Origin: Candidatus Hebobacteria bacterium
Lineage (GTDB): Bacteria > Armatimonadota > Hebobacteria > Hebobacterales > Hebobacteraceae
Length of the DNA stretch: 11,692 nt
NCBI GenBank assembly: GCA_029821235.1
Contig: JALGTT010000021.1
Location: forward strand, 1-11,692
Direction: 5' to 3'
The position numbers and the translations under genes were made by a program. The notes under the pieces were generated by a model that saw only the letters and a list, made by a program, of their open reading frames with translations, searched no databases and was not told the origin of the DNA. Positions 1 to 6,899 of this stretch are shown here, in pieces (position 1 is the first letter of the stretch; each line of letters opens with the position of its first letter).

Positions 1-456
1 CCTGGCCAGTTTCTGCGCGTCCAATTCCAGGTGGATCTGCCGCTCCATCTCGTAGAGCGCGGCCAGCGTGTCGCGGTCCTTCTGGAGGGCCGCGTCCGTG
101 TCCGCGAGCCCGTCCAGATCGGCGCTGGCCAGCACCACTTCACCGGTGCCGATGCTCACCTCCAGCGCGGTGTGCCCCAGTATCAGCACATCCCCGTCCT
201 GCAGGGCCATCTCCGGCATCTCTTTGGTCAACAGCCATTGTTTCTTGCCGCGCTTGATGACGGAGCCGTTGCTGGAATTCAGGTCCTGGTACAGCCAGCG
301 GTCCTTTTCCACCAGCACCTGGCCGTGGCGGGAGGACACGTACTCATCCTCGATCCTGAGATCGTTTCCCGGTCCCCGGCCGAGGGTGATGAGTCCCTCT
401 TCGCAGTCAACCGATTTTCCTCTTTGCTCTCCATCGGCAATGGTAATAGCGATCAT
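1..456 (-). CDS. FHA-domain signalling protein, 3' end truncated by the window edge
   Basis: The first 152 residues of a protein that continues beyond position 1. Residues about 4-100 form a forkhead-associated domain, a phosphothreonine-peptide binding module. The hallmark motifs are all present: LGRGPGND at 25-32, SSRH at 41-44 (phosphopeptide-contacting Ser/Arg and structural His) and NSSNGS at 60-65. From about residue 112 the sequence becomes charged and heptad-like (LQKDRDTLAALYEMERQI), suggesting a helical or coiled-coil linker to an output domain outside the window. FHA proteins with such a linker often carry GAF, cyclase, HD-GYP or sigma-54-activator outputs, and I cannot choose among them. 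The start is the ATG at 456-454, with GGGGA about 5 bases upstream on the minus strand. No signal peptide or membrane segment is visible, so a cytoplasmic signalling role is inferred. The gene is divergent from the zinc-ribbon gene at 758. Confidence 0.88.
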   Translation of the reverse strand, partial: MIAITIADGEQRGKSVDCEEGLITLGRGPGNDLRIEDEYVSSRHGQVLVEKDRWLYQDLNSSNGSVIKRGKKQWLLTKEMPEMALQDGDVLILGHTALEVSIGTGEVVLASADLDGLADTDAALQKDRDTLAALYEMERQIHLELDAQKLAR

Positions 457-611
457 GGCCGTCCCCAGCGCGACGCGCCCTCCGCCTGGACTCCGACAGG
501 CGCGCCTTCGGCTTGAAGTATTGAGGGGCATCGAACAGCGCGGGGCTCGTCCGTTAGGACGCCCGAAGGCCGCGGTCGGGCACCGGCCCGAGCCGCCTGC
601 CAGAGGCCCCA

Positions 612-624
612 GTTCAATGTGAAC
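612..624. promoter_or_regulatory. small palindrome in the divergent intergenic region
   Basis: A perfect inverted repeat with 5-base arms, GTTCA and TGAAC, separated by ATG. It lies in the 295-base region between the divergent FHA and zinc-ribbon genes. It could be an operator half-site arrangement but is short enough to be chance. The rest of 457-751 holds two weak hairpins (548-561 and 576-591), the AT-rich island at 683-694 and nothing else I recognise. Confidence 0.2.
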
Positions 625-682
625 ATTCCACAATCCGGCCTCTCATCGCCCATCCCTGTTCACCCTTCTCCGCCCCCCGCCG

Positions 683-694
683 ATATGATATACT
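683..694. promoter_or_regulatory. AT-rich island, candidate -10 element(s) for one or both divergent genes
   Basis: In an otherwise very GC-rich spacer, positions 683-694 read ATATGATATACT. On plus, TATACT (689-694) and TATGAT (684-689) each match the TATAAT consensus at 5 of 6 positions and would serve the zinc-ribbon gene at 758. On minus, TATCAT (690-685) also matches 5 of 6 and could serve the FHA gene. No good -35 is visible in either direction; the best on plus is TTCACC at 659-664 with a 19-base spacer. Placement is tentative. Confidence 0.4.
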
Positions 695-757
695 GCTGCA
701 CGCGAGGGGCTCGCTCTCCCCGCGCGCAAGTGTGCCGCACGGCGTGGAGGAATGTCT

Positions 758-1111
758 GTGGTCTATGTGCTGGCCGGTGCAGCGTTGGTGGGGGCTTTGT
801 GGTACCTGGTGGCCATGGCCTGGGCATCGTCCGTGTCGAAGCAGTCACTGGAACTGCGCGAGCAGGTGATCCAGACGCGCTACGGATGGCGATGCCCCCG
901 GTGCGGCCACACGGAGGCCCCCTCGTGTCGGGTCAACAACTGCGGCGGGCCGCTGGTGTGGGTGCAGAGGGGTACGAGGATCAAGTGCGCGCGGTGTCAT
1001 CGCTATTTCGTCGCTCATCCCATGCTGTTTCGCCAGACGCCGCGCCCGCGCCGCCAGCGATGTCCGCAATGCGGATGGGTGGGAGTGGTGACCGACTGGA
1101 AGGTAAGTTAG
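758..1111 (+). CDS. small membrane-anchored zinc-ribbon protein of unknown function
   Basis: A protein of about 117 residues that I do not recognise as a named family. It begins with a hydrophobic segment of about 20 residues (VYVLAGAALVGALWYLVAMA) that should anchor it in the membrane. A cysteine-rich region follows. In numbering from the upstream ATG these are C48/C51 (CPRC), C59, C64, C79/C82 (CARC) and C104/C107 (CPQC), eight cysteines in all, consistent with two zinc-ribbon-like modules joined by basic linkers such as RPRRQR. Two starts are possible. The ATG at 752 has its GGAGG only one base away, whereas the in-frame GTG at 758 sits 7 bases after the same GGAGG (746-750), so GTG is preferred. 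Its stop codon overlaps the convergent acetyltransferase stop by 4 bases (1108-1111). The neighbours give no clear functional clue. Confidence 0.72.
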   Translation: MVYVLAGAALVGALWYLVAMAWASSVSKQSLELREQVIQTRYGWRCPRCGHTEAPSCRVNNCGGPLVWVQRGTRIKCARCHRYFVAHPMLFRQTPRPRRQRCPQCGWVGVVTDWKVS

Positions 1112-2070
1112 CCGAGGTCCTTCGCCAAGGTCGCCCAAGTGAAGGTCGGGCGAAATCCCAGCGATTGGTGATAGAGCCTCCACGCCGCCTTGTTCGACTC
1201 CCACACGTGTAAGTGCAGGGCTTCCGCACCGGCCTTCCGGGCGGCCTCAATGGTCAGCATCATCACCAGTTTCCCCAGCCCTCTTCCTCTCCAGGATTCG
1301 GTCACCTGGACGCTGGTGATTCCGAACATCCTGCGGCCGCGCTCCCTCTGGTACTCCTGCCAGGGCCCGAAGGCGGCCATCGCCACATTCTCGAATCCCC
1401 GGGCCAGCAGCACCGCGCACCGGTCTCCGAAGAAGGCCGAGTCCAGCGACGCCGCCCTCTCCCTCAGCCCCCACGCGCGCGCCTTTTCCATCAGGGCCGT
1501 TCGCTGCTCCGCGAGCGACGCCAGGTGGTCGGCATCGCTCAGATCGAGCTCCGGGGTCCCGTAGCGCGCCACCTCGGTAAAGCCGCGCGCCTCGGCAATC
1601 TCCAGCAGGGTGGTGCGGGAAACCGACAGCCCCGGGATCTCATAGGCCCCCGCGATGCCGTTGTAGAACGGCTGGGCGCCGAACACCCAACTCGGCCCGA
1701 GCAGCACCCGCCGCGCCCCGGCCTGGGAGAGACACGAGATGGCGGTGTCCAATAGTTGCTCCTCCGCGCGTCCGTCGCATCCGGCCGCGGCGAGAGCATA
1801 GACCTGTCCCTCTGTGGGGTCCAGCCTTCGGTCGCGGAGATGATGCCAGAGGTTGGAGCGGAACCCGAAGTGGACGAATCCCACCACCCGGCCTCCCTCC
1901 ACCGCGACCAACAGGTCCGCGGGGTCGAAGGACGGCTGGTGAACGACCCTCGCCAGGAAGTCGTCCTTGGTGACGGCAATGAAGTTAGGGCCGCCCGCGA
2001 AGGTCTCGTTCCAGACCTCGGCCATGCCCCCCAGGTGGGTGGAACGGAACGGCTGTAGGTCCCAACTCAC
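1108..2070 (-). CDS. tandem GNAT-domain N-acetyltransferase
   Basis: A 320-residue protein with two GNAT folds in tandem. The C-terminal domain (about 185-318) is the intact one: the acetyl-CoA pyrophosphate-binding loop is RGRGLGK at 261-267, followed by a helix and by NKAAWRLYHQSLGF at 293-306, the usual motif B. The N-terminal domain (about 5-165) has the strand pair LVAVEGGRVVGFVHFG, but its P-loop position reads AGCDGRAEEQLL, so it is probably catalytically dead or structural. This arrangement resembles MshD-like double acetyltransferases, though the substrate cannot be read from sequence. The start is a GTG (2070-2068) that overlaps the accA TGA in a GTGA junction, which implies translational coupling and makes this the last gene of the accD-accA operon. 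Alternative starts further in would cut into the N-terminal domain. Confidence 0.85.
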   Translation of the reverse strand: MSWDLQPFRSTHLGGMAEVWNETFAGGPNFIAVTKDDFLARVVHQPSFDPADLLVAVEGGRVVGFVHFGFRSNLWHHLRDRRLDPTEGQVYALAAAGCDGRAEEQLLDTAISCLSQAGARRVLLGPSWVFGAQPFYNGIAGAYEIPGLSVSRTTLLEIAEARGFTEVARYGTPELDLSDADHLASLAEQRTALMEKARAWGLRERAASLDSAFFGDRCAVLLARGFENVAMAAFGPWQEYQRERGRRMFGITSVQVTESWRGRGLGKLVMMLTIEAARKAGAEALHLHVWESNKAAWRLYHQSLGFRPTFTWATLAKDLG

Positions 2071-3089
2071 GCCCGCATACCCTCCCCAGGCGGTCCCGCG
2101 AGGCCGGCGATGCTGTTCAGACCCAGAGAGCGGTATTTCCGGTATCTCTCCGCCAACAAGGTGTCTATCGGGACAGCGCGCAGGCGCGCCAGGTTTCTCG
2201 TGATCGCCTCTTTCACGTTTCGGCCGGCTGCCGCCGGGTCCCGGTGGGCGCCCCCCAGGGGCTCCGGGATCACCTCATCCACTGCGCCCAGTTCCCGCGT
2301 CTTCTCCGCGCTCAAGCGCAATGCTTCCGCGGCCTCCGGCCCGCGCTTCGGATCCCGCCCGAAGGTCTCGAGGATGACCGCGCACGACTCCGGAGGAATG
2401 ACGGAGTAGATGGCGTGCTGGAGCATCATCACGTGGTCGCCGAGGGCGATGCCGATCGCGCCTCCGCTGCCCCCCTCGCCGATGATCACCACCACGATGG
2501 GAGTCTCCAGCAGGGACATCAATTCCAGGTTCTCGGCGATGGCGTTGGCGATGCCTCTCTCCTCCGCGTCGAGCCGGGACTCCGCGGCCGGCGTGTCCAC
2601 AAAACTGATTACGGGGAACCGAAGACGCTCGGCCAACTTCATCACCCGGGCCGCCTTGCGGTATCCCTCGGGGCGCGCGCTGCCGAAATTCCTGAACTGG
2701 CGTTCCTTGACATCGCGCCCCTTCTGGTGCCCGATCACGGCCACCGTCTCACCCTCCAGGGAGGCGAGACCGGCCACTATCGCGGGGTCGTCCCCGAACC
2801 GGCGATCGCCCTGCAGTTCCAGGAAGTCGTCGAAGATCGCCTTGACATAATCCAGCGTGTAGGGGCGGTCCACATGGCGCGCCAGCAGCACGTTGTCCCA
2901 CGCGGTGAGCATGGAGAACACCTCCCTGGTGAGCCGGTCCTGCTGGCGGCGAAGGTCCGCGATCTGCTCCCGCAGCCGCGCCTTTCTCTCGTCGCTCAGC
3001 CCCGAGGCCTGCGAGAGCCGATCGAGTTTCTGTATGTCCTCGTCCAACGCGCGCAATTGTTTCTCAAAGGCGGGCCACCGGCTGTTCAT
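2067..3089 (-). CDS. accA: acetyl-CoA carboxylase carboxyltransferase subunit alpha
   Basis: This 340-residue protein is the alpha subunit of the carboxyltransferase, which with AccD moves the carboxyl group from biotin-BCCP to acetyl-CoA to give malonyl-CoA, the first committed step of fatty acid synthesis. Residues 1-60 are the helical N-terminal extension typical of AccA. Recognisable motifs are RPYTLDYV (75-82), ELQGDRRFGDD (91-101), GHQKGRD (120-126), NFGSARPEGYRKA (134-146), GEGGSGGAIGIALGD (204-218, glycine-rich oxyanion loop) and IPPESCAVI (231-239). An oddity is DTPAAESR at 165-172, where the family normally has DTPGAYPG. Length is near the usual 315-325 plus a short tail. The ATG at 3089-3087 overlaps the accD TGA in an ATGA junction. 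The reading frame stays open further upstream, but only as a shadow of accD. Confidence 0.95.
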   Translation of the reverse strand: MNSRWPAFEKQLRALDEDIQKLDRLSQASGLSDERKARLREQIADLRRQQDRLTREVFSMLTAWDNVLLARHVDRPYTLDYVKAIFDDFLELQGDRRFGDDPAIVAGLASLEGETVAVIGHQKGRDVKERQFRNFGSARPEGYRKAARVMKLAERLRFPVISFVDTPAAESRLDAEERGIANAIAENLELMSLLETPIVVVIIGEGGSGGAIGIALGDHVMMLQHAIYSVIPPESCAVILETFGRDPKRGPEAAEALRLSAEKTRELGAVDEVIPEPLGGAHRDPAAAGRNVKEAITRNLARLRAVPIDTLLAERYRKYRSLGLNSIAGLAGPPGEGMRA

Positions 3090-3949
3090 GTCGCGGTATC
3101 CCCTCCCGGCTCGACCGTGGATTGCGCGGCCTTGCTTCCGGCCAGCAGTTTCAGCGCCCTCTCCAGCAGTGGACGCAACTCCCGGCGGGACACCACCGCG
3201 TCCACCATTCCCCGCTGGTGCTGGAACTCCGCGGTATGGGTTCCCGGCGGCAGTTTCACCTTGAACGCGGCTTCGATCACCCGCGGTCCGGTGAATCCCA
3301 CCAGGGCCCCCTCCTCGGCGATGGCGATGTCCCCGAGAGAGGCGAAACTGGCGAACACCCCCGCGGTGAGAGGATCGGTCGCCACCGTGATATAGGGCAA
3401 TCCCTGTTTCTTCAGGCGGGCCACCACGGCGGAGGTCTTCGCCATCTGCATCAGCGAGACGATGCCTTCCTGCATGCGCGCGCCACCCGAACAGGTGAAG
3501 GCGACGAGCGGCACCCTGCGGGCCATCGCCGCTTCCGCGGCGCGCGCGAACTTCTCGCCCACGGCCGCCCCCATACTTCCCCCCATGAACCCGAAGTCCA
3601 TCACCACCAGCACCACGGGCTGGCCGCCGATGGTGCATTCGCCCCACACCATCGCCTCGGGCAGGCCCGATCTCTCCTCGTAGTCGACCAACTTCTCCCG
3701 ATAGCCGGGAAAGCCCAGCGGGTCGGCGGAGCGGATGGCCTGGTCCCGCTCACGGAAGGAGCCCTCATCCGCGGTGATGGCGATCCTCTGTCTGGCGCTG
3801 AGCCGGGCATGGTCGCCGCAGCGCTGGCAGACGTAGAGGTTCTCCTCCAACTCGCGCTGATAGAGCATCTCGCCGCACTTGCGGCACTTGGTCCAAAGGC
3901 CGTCCGGTACGCTCTCCTGGCCCGCCTTGTTCGCCTGCTGCTCGCTCAC
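3086..3949 (-). CDS. accD: acetyl-CoA carboxylase carboxyltransferase subunit beta
   Basis: A 287-residue AccD, partner of the AccA encoded immediately downstream. It opens with the four-cysteine zinc ribbon characteristic of bacterial AccD: C22-x2-C25 and C41-x2-C44. The crotonase-fold carboxyltransferase core follows, with FGFMGGSMGAAVGEK (119-133), the SGGARMQEG loop (154-162) and VGFTGPRVIE (217-226). The glycine pair usual in DPxxGGV is Ala-Gly here (LTAGV, 194-198). The start is a GTG at 3949-3947, preceded by a near-perfect Shine-Dalgarno, GGAGGTGAT, with GGAGG 7 bases from the GTG. An in-frame ATG at 4006 lacks such a site and would add 19 unlike residues. As first gene of accD-accA-GNAT it is presumably transcribed from the 83-base gap to pheA, where I see no clear promoter. 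The biotin carboxylase genes accB and accC are not in the window. Confidence 0.95.
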   Translation of the reverse strand: MSEQQANKAGQESVPDGLWTKCRKCGEMLYQRELEENLYVCQRCGDHARLSARQRIAITADEGSFRERDQAIRSADPLGFPGYREKLVDYEERSGLPEAMVWGECTIGGQPVVLVVMDFGFMGGSMGAAVGEKFARAAEAAMARRVPLVAFTCSGGARMQEGIVSLMQMAKTSAVVARLKKQGLPYITVATDPLTAGVFASFASLGDIAIAEEGALVGFTGPRVIEAAFKVKLPPGTHTAEFQHQRGMVDAVVSRRELRPLLERALKLLAGSKAAQSTVEPGGDTAT

Positions 3950-3985
3950 ACCATCACCTCCCCGCCCGGAAGGTCGCCGCCCGGC

Positions 3986-4003
3986 ATCGTCGAAACGATA
4001 TCG
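3986..4003. other. inverted repeats in the accD/pheA divergent spacer
   Basis: Two overlapping symmetries lie in the 83-base divergent gap. One is ATCGT (3986-3990) and ACGAT (3995-3999) around CGAA; on the minus strand its loop reads TTCG. The other is the palindrome CGATATCG (3996-4003). Either could be a shared regulator site or a small hairpin in the accD leader. They are short and no -10/-35 pair is recognisable around them. Confidence 0.2.
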
Positions 4004-4032
4004 CATCCACTGGCCGCGCCAGGGAGTGCGCG

Positions 4033-5094
4033 ATGTCCCTCGACGAACTGCGACGTGAGATCGACAAGATTGACGATGCGATTCTCGGCCTGCTCAACCA
4101 GCGCGCCGAGAAGGTGAGAGAGGTCGGCCGGATCAAGGCCGACGGCTCGACCCCGGTGTTCGACCCGGCGCGGGAGCGGCGGATACTGGACCGCCTCATC
4201 TCCGGCAATCCGGGGCCGCTGCCCGCCCAGGCGATACGCGACATCTACGGGGCGATCCTGGCCGCCCACCGGCTGCTGGAGAAGCGGCTGGTGGTGGCCT
4301 ACTACGGCCCCCCGGGTACCTTCACCCACATCGCCGCCCGCTCCAAGTTCGGCTCGGCCGACCTGCGCCCCATGGACGCCATCGCCGATGTGTTCGCGGC
4401 GGTCGCCCACAAGGAAGCGGACATGGGGGTCGCGCCCATCGAGAACACCACCGCAGGCGCGGTTCCGGTGACCTTCGACGCCCTGCTGGAGTCGAAGTTG
4501 GTCATCTGCGCCGAAATGTACGTGGACATCGACCATCATCTGCTGTCCCATGCGCCTTCGCTGGAAGCGATCGCGCGCGTCTACTCCCATCCTCAGCCGC
4601 TCGCCCAGTGCCGGATGTGGCTCAGGGCGCACCTCCCCCACGCCGAGTTGGTGCCCGTGGGCAGCACCTCCCGCGCCGCGGAGTTGGCGGCGAAGGAGCC
4701 CACCGCAGCCGCCATCGGATCCGCGCTGGCCGGAGAACTGCACGAGCTGCCGACGCTCGCCTCTCACCTGCAGGACCAGCCTGACAATCGCACCCGGTTC
4801 GCGGTGGTGTCCCACACTCATCCCGGCCCCAGCGGCCGGGACAAGACCTCGCTGGTGTTCTCTCTTCCCCATCGCGCGGGCGCGCTTCACCGCGCCCTCG
4901 GCGTATTCAGCAAACACGACATCAACATGACCTTTATCCAGTCTCATCCCACCAAGCAGACTCCCTGGCAGTACATGTTCTTCGTGGATGTGCAGGGACA
5001 TGCCGAGGAGGAGACTCTGTCCCGCGCGCTGACCGAGTTGGCGGAATGCACCACCGTCCTGCGCGCGTTGGGTTCCTATCCGGAGGCGGAGTAG
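4033..5094 (+). CDS. pheA: P-protein: chorismate mutase / prephenate dehydratase with ACT domain
   Basis: A 353-residue bifunctional enzyme converting chorismate to prephenate and then to phenylpyruvate, the committed branch to phenylalanine. Residues 1-86 are an AroQ chorismate mutase; aligned by eye to the E. coli enzyme, R7, R24, K35, D44, R47 and E48 match its active-site residues, while Glu83 falls where E. coli has Gln88. Residues about 88-265 are prephenate dehydratase, with YYGPPGTFTH (90-99), APIENTTAG (134-142; the usual Glu before this Gly is Ala) and the TRF motif at 254-256. Residues about 270-346 are an ACT regulatory domain containing GAL (283-285). The allosteric ESRP motif is replaced by QSHP (303-306), so phenylalanine feedback may differ. 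The ATG has AGGGAG (4021-4026) 6 bases upstream. The gene is divergent from accD and convergent with cdd, so it stands alone transcriptionally. The 34-base convergent gap shows no strong terminator. Confidence 0.95.
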   Translation: MSLDELRREIDKIDDAILGLLNQRAEKVREVGRIKADGSTPVFDPARERRILDRLISGNPGPLPAQAIRDIYGAILAAHRLLEKRLVVAYYGPPGTFTHIAARSKFGSADLRPMDAIADVFAAVAHKEADMGVAPIENTTAGAVPVTFDALLESKLVICAEMYVDIDHHLLSHAPSLEAIARVYSHPQPLAQCRMWLRAHLPHAELVPVGSTSRAAELAAKEPTAAAIGSALAGELHELPTLASHLQDQPDNRTRFAVVSHTHPGPSGRDKTSLVFSLPHRAGALHRALGVFSKHDINMTFIQSHPTKQTPWQYMFFVDVQGHAEEETLSRALTELAECTTVLRALGSYPEAE

Positions 5095-5128
5095 CGCCGT
5101 CCACCCGGTCGCTCCGCCTCTCCCTCAC

Positions 5129-5566
5129 CTATTCGGAGTCTGCGGTCTCGTTCCCTGCCGGCCACGCGTAGGGTTGGGGCAGCAACTCGCGCAGATTCAT
5201 CTCCCGGCGCAGGTTGCCCCGTCCCACCGATAGGATCGGCAACTCTCGGCAAAACTCCGCCAGCACCTGCCGACAGGCTCCGCAGGGGGACAGCGGTCCC
5301 GCGTCCGGGGTGTAGATGAGGAGTTTCGTCCAGGTGCGCTCCCCCTGGGCCAGCGCGCAGGCCACCGCGGCGCGCTCCGCGCACATGGTGAGCCCGAAGG
5401 ACGAATTCTCCACATTGCAGCCCAGATAGTCCGTTCCCTTGCTGCCGCGCAGCACGGCCGCCACCCGCAGGTCGGAATACGGCGCGTAGGCCCGCTCGAC
5501 CAAGGCCCGCGCCTTTTTCAGCATCGCCACCCACTCATCTTTCTTCTTGGCGGTCTGCTTCCTCAT
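5129..5566 (-). CDS. cdd: cytidine deaminase
   Basis: A 145-residue homotetrameric-type cytidine deaminase, which hydrolyses cytidine and deoxycytidine to uridine and deoxyuridine in pyrimidine salvage. The zinc site is complete: C62-A63-E64 (CAE, Glu64 the proton shuttle) and PCGAC at 94-98, with C95 and C98 as ligands. The substrate-binding NVEN lies at 51-54 and AYAPYS at 26-31. The segment usually reading FxVGAAL is LRVAAVL here, a conservative change near the substrate pocket. The ATG at 5566-5564 is preceded by GAGGAGG with a 6-base spacer, which decides the start although the frame stays open upstream to 5716. The first 32 bases overlap the end of the upstream CNNM gene. As last gene of the rpsU-phoH-ybeY operon it occupies the place where era often follows in Firmicutes-like genomes; era is not here. 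Confidence 0.93.
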   Translation of the reverse strand: MRKQTAKKKDEWVAMLKKARALVERAYAPYSDLRVAAVLRGSKGTDYLGCNVENSSFGLTMCAERAAVACALAQGERTWTKLLIYTPDAGPLSPCGACRQVLAEFCRELPILSVGRGNLRREMNLRELLPQPYAWPAGNETADSE

Positions 5567-6899
5567 CCTTGCCCTCCTCGGGCTTCCGGACTGCCTGCAC
5601 CCGGCGAATGCGGTGCTCGGAGACTGCCTCCACCGTGAACTCGACCCCCCCCCACTCCACCGTCTCCCCGACCACCGGCAGTCTGCCCAGTTGATCGAGG
5701 ATAAAGCCGCCGACACTGTCGAATTCGCCCTCCGGCAACTCGACCCCCGTCGCCTCTTCCACCTCTCCCACGCTCACCCGCGCGTCCATCATCCACACCC
5801 CTTCGCCGGTCTCTCGGATGGGCTCTCCCTCCAGATCGTATTCGTCCTGGATCTCGCCGAAAATCTCCTCCAGGATATCCTCGATGGTGACCAGTCCCGC
5901 GGTGCCTCCATACTCGTCTATCACCACCGCCATGTGCAGCCGGTTGCGCTGCATCAGAGTCAGCAGTTCGTCCAGTTTCTTGCTCTCCGGCACCACCGGA
6001 GGGGGCCGGCGGGCGATCTCGTTGACCGGCCGCTTCACCGCTTCGCCGTCGTTGGCCTGCAGCGCGAACACCATGTCCTTGGCATAGACGATGCCCACGA
6101 TGTGGTCGAGGGTTTCCTCATAGATCGGCAGGCGGGAGTATCCCGTCTCCTGGCAGACGCGCGCGGCCTCGGCGAGGGAGGCGTCCGCCGGCAGACAGAC
6201 CATGTCGGTGCGGGGGGTCATCACCTCCCTGACCACCTTGTCGGAGAACTCCATCACCCCGTGGATCATCTCCTTCTCTTCTTCCTCGATGCCCCCCGAG
6301 GCCTCGCTCTCGGAGACGATCTCCAGCACCTCCTCGTCCGAGAAGATAGGCGCCTGGGGGGTGAGGTTGCCCCCGAATATCGGAATCAACACCCGTCGGT
6401 TGAAGCCCATCGCGAACGCGTGCAGCACCCGCCCGAACGGACGCACCACTGCGTGCAGCACCCGGAGGGGAGGCCCCACCACCAGCGCCAGGGTTTCCGC
6501 CCTGCGCATCCCATAGGTCTTGGGCGCCACCTCGCACAACACCAGAAGGGTCGCGATCATGCCCGCGGAGGAGTATGGCACCCAGCGCGGGTCTCCGCCG
6601 GAGAGGCCGATGGTTATCTCCGTGACATAGGCCGAGGAGACGATGACGGTGAGGTTGATTACCACCACCAGCGTGGTGAGCACCTCCTGGCGATGGGCGA
6701 CCAGGGCCGCCAGCGACCGCGCGCCCCGCCTCTGTTCATCCACCCAGCGGCGCACTCGGGTGGCGTCCATCCGCATCAGCACCGCCTCCGAGAGAGAACT
6801 GAAGGCGAGCAACACCAGACAGACGGCGACAGTGACGACTCCCCACAGGTAGTCGTCCGTCCCGACCGCTCCGGCGGGCACGAGGGAGGCCAGGATCAT
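5535..6899 (-). CDS. CNNM/CorC-type membrane protein with CBS pair (hemolysin C family), paralogue 1
   Basis: A 454-residue member of the family annotated as hemolysin, CorC or CNNM transporter, linked to divalent cation (Mg2+, Co2+) efflux or homeostasis. A CNNM (DUF21) domain with hydrophobic segments near residues 17-40, 72-95, 110-127 and 136-160 includes the conserved EVAPKTYG (123-130). A tandem CBS pair follows (about 224-352) with EVMTPRTDMV (225-234), SRLPIYEETLDHIVGI (255-270) and AVVIDEYGGTAGLVTIEDI (324-342), the usual nucleotide-binding region. The C-terminal CorC_HlyC domain (about 363-437) contains ELPEGEFDSVGGFI. The ATG at 6899 overlaps the stop of the upstream paralogue (ATGA), and GGGAGG lies 9 bases before it. 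The 3' end overlaps cdd by 32 bases, and a run of nine G (minus strand, 5653-5645) lies within codons 416-419. Substrate is not shown by sequence. Confidence 0.92.
   Translation of the reverse strand: MILASLVPAGAVGTDDYLWGVVTVAVCLVLLAFSSLSEAVLMRMDATRVRRWVDEQRRGARSLAALVAHRQEVLTTLVVVINLTVIVSSAYVTEITIGLSGGDPRWVPYSSAGMIATLLVLCEVAPKTYGMRRAETLALVVGPPLRVLHAVVRPFGRVLHAFAMGFNRRVLIPIFGGNLTPQAPIFSDEEVLEIVSESEASGGIEEEEKEMIHGVMEFSDKVVREVMTPRTDMVCLPADASLAEAARVCQETGYSRLPIYEETLDHIVGIVYAKDMVFALQANDGEAVKRPVNEIARRPPPVVPESKKLDELLTLMQRNRLHMAVVIDEYGGTAGLVTIEDILEEIFGEIQDEYDLEGEPIRETGEGVWMMDARVSVGEVEEATGVELPEGEFDSVGGFILDQLGRLPVVGETVEWGGVEFTVEAVSEHRIRRVQAVRKPEEGKDEEADRQEER

Noticed and set aside
499..506. GGCGCGCC palindrome upstream of the FHA gene
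   Set aside because: An 8-base GC palindrome is expected by chance at this base composition and has no supporting context.
2067..3647. accA reading frame open upstream to 3647
   Set aside because: The extra part lies inside accD in another frame and has Gly/Arg-rich shadow composition. AccA homology begins at the ATG at 3089.
3950..4006. Upstream ATG at 4006 for accD
   Set aside because: It would add 19 residues unlike AccD and has no ribosome site, whereas the GTG at 3949 follows GGAGGTGAT at ideal spacing.
5095..5128. Terminator between convergent pheA and cdd
   Set aside because: The 34-base gap has no stable stem followed by a T-run on either strand.
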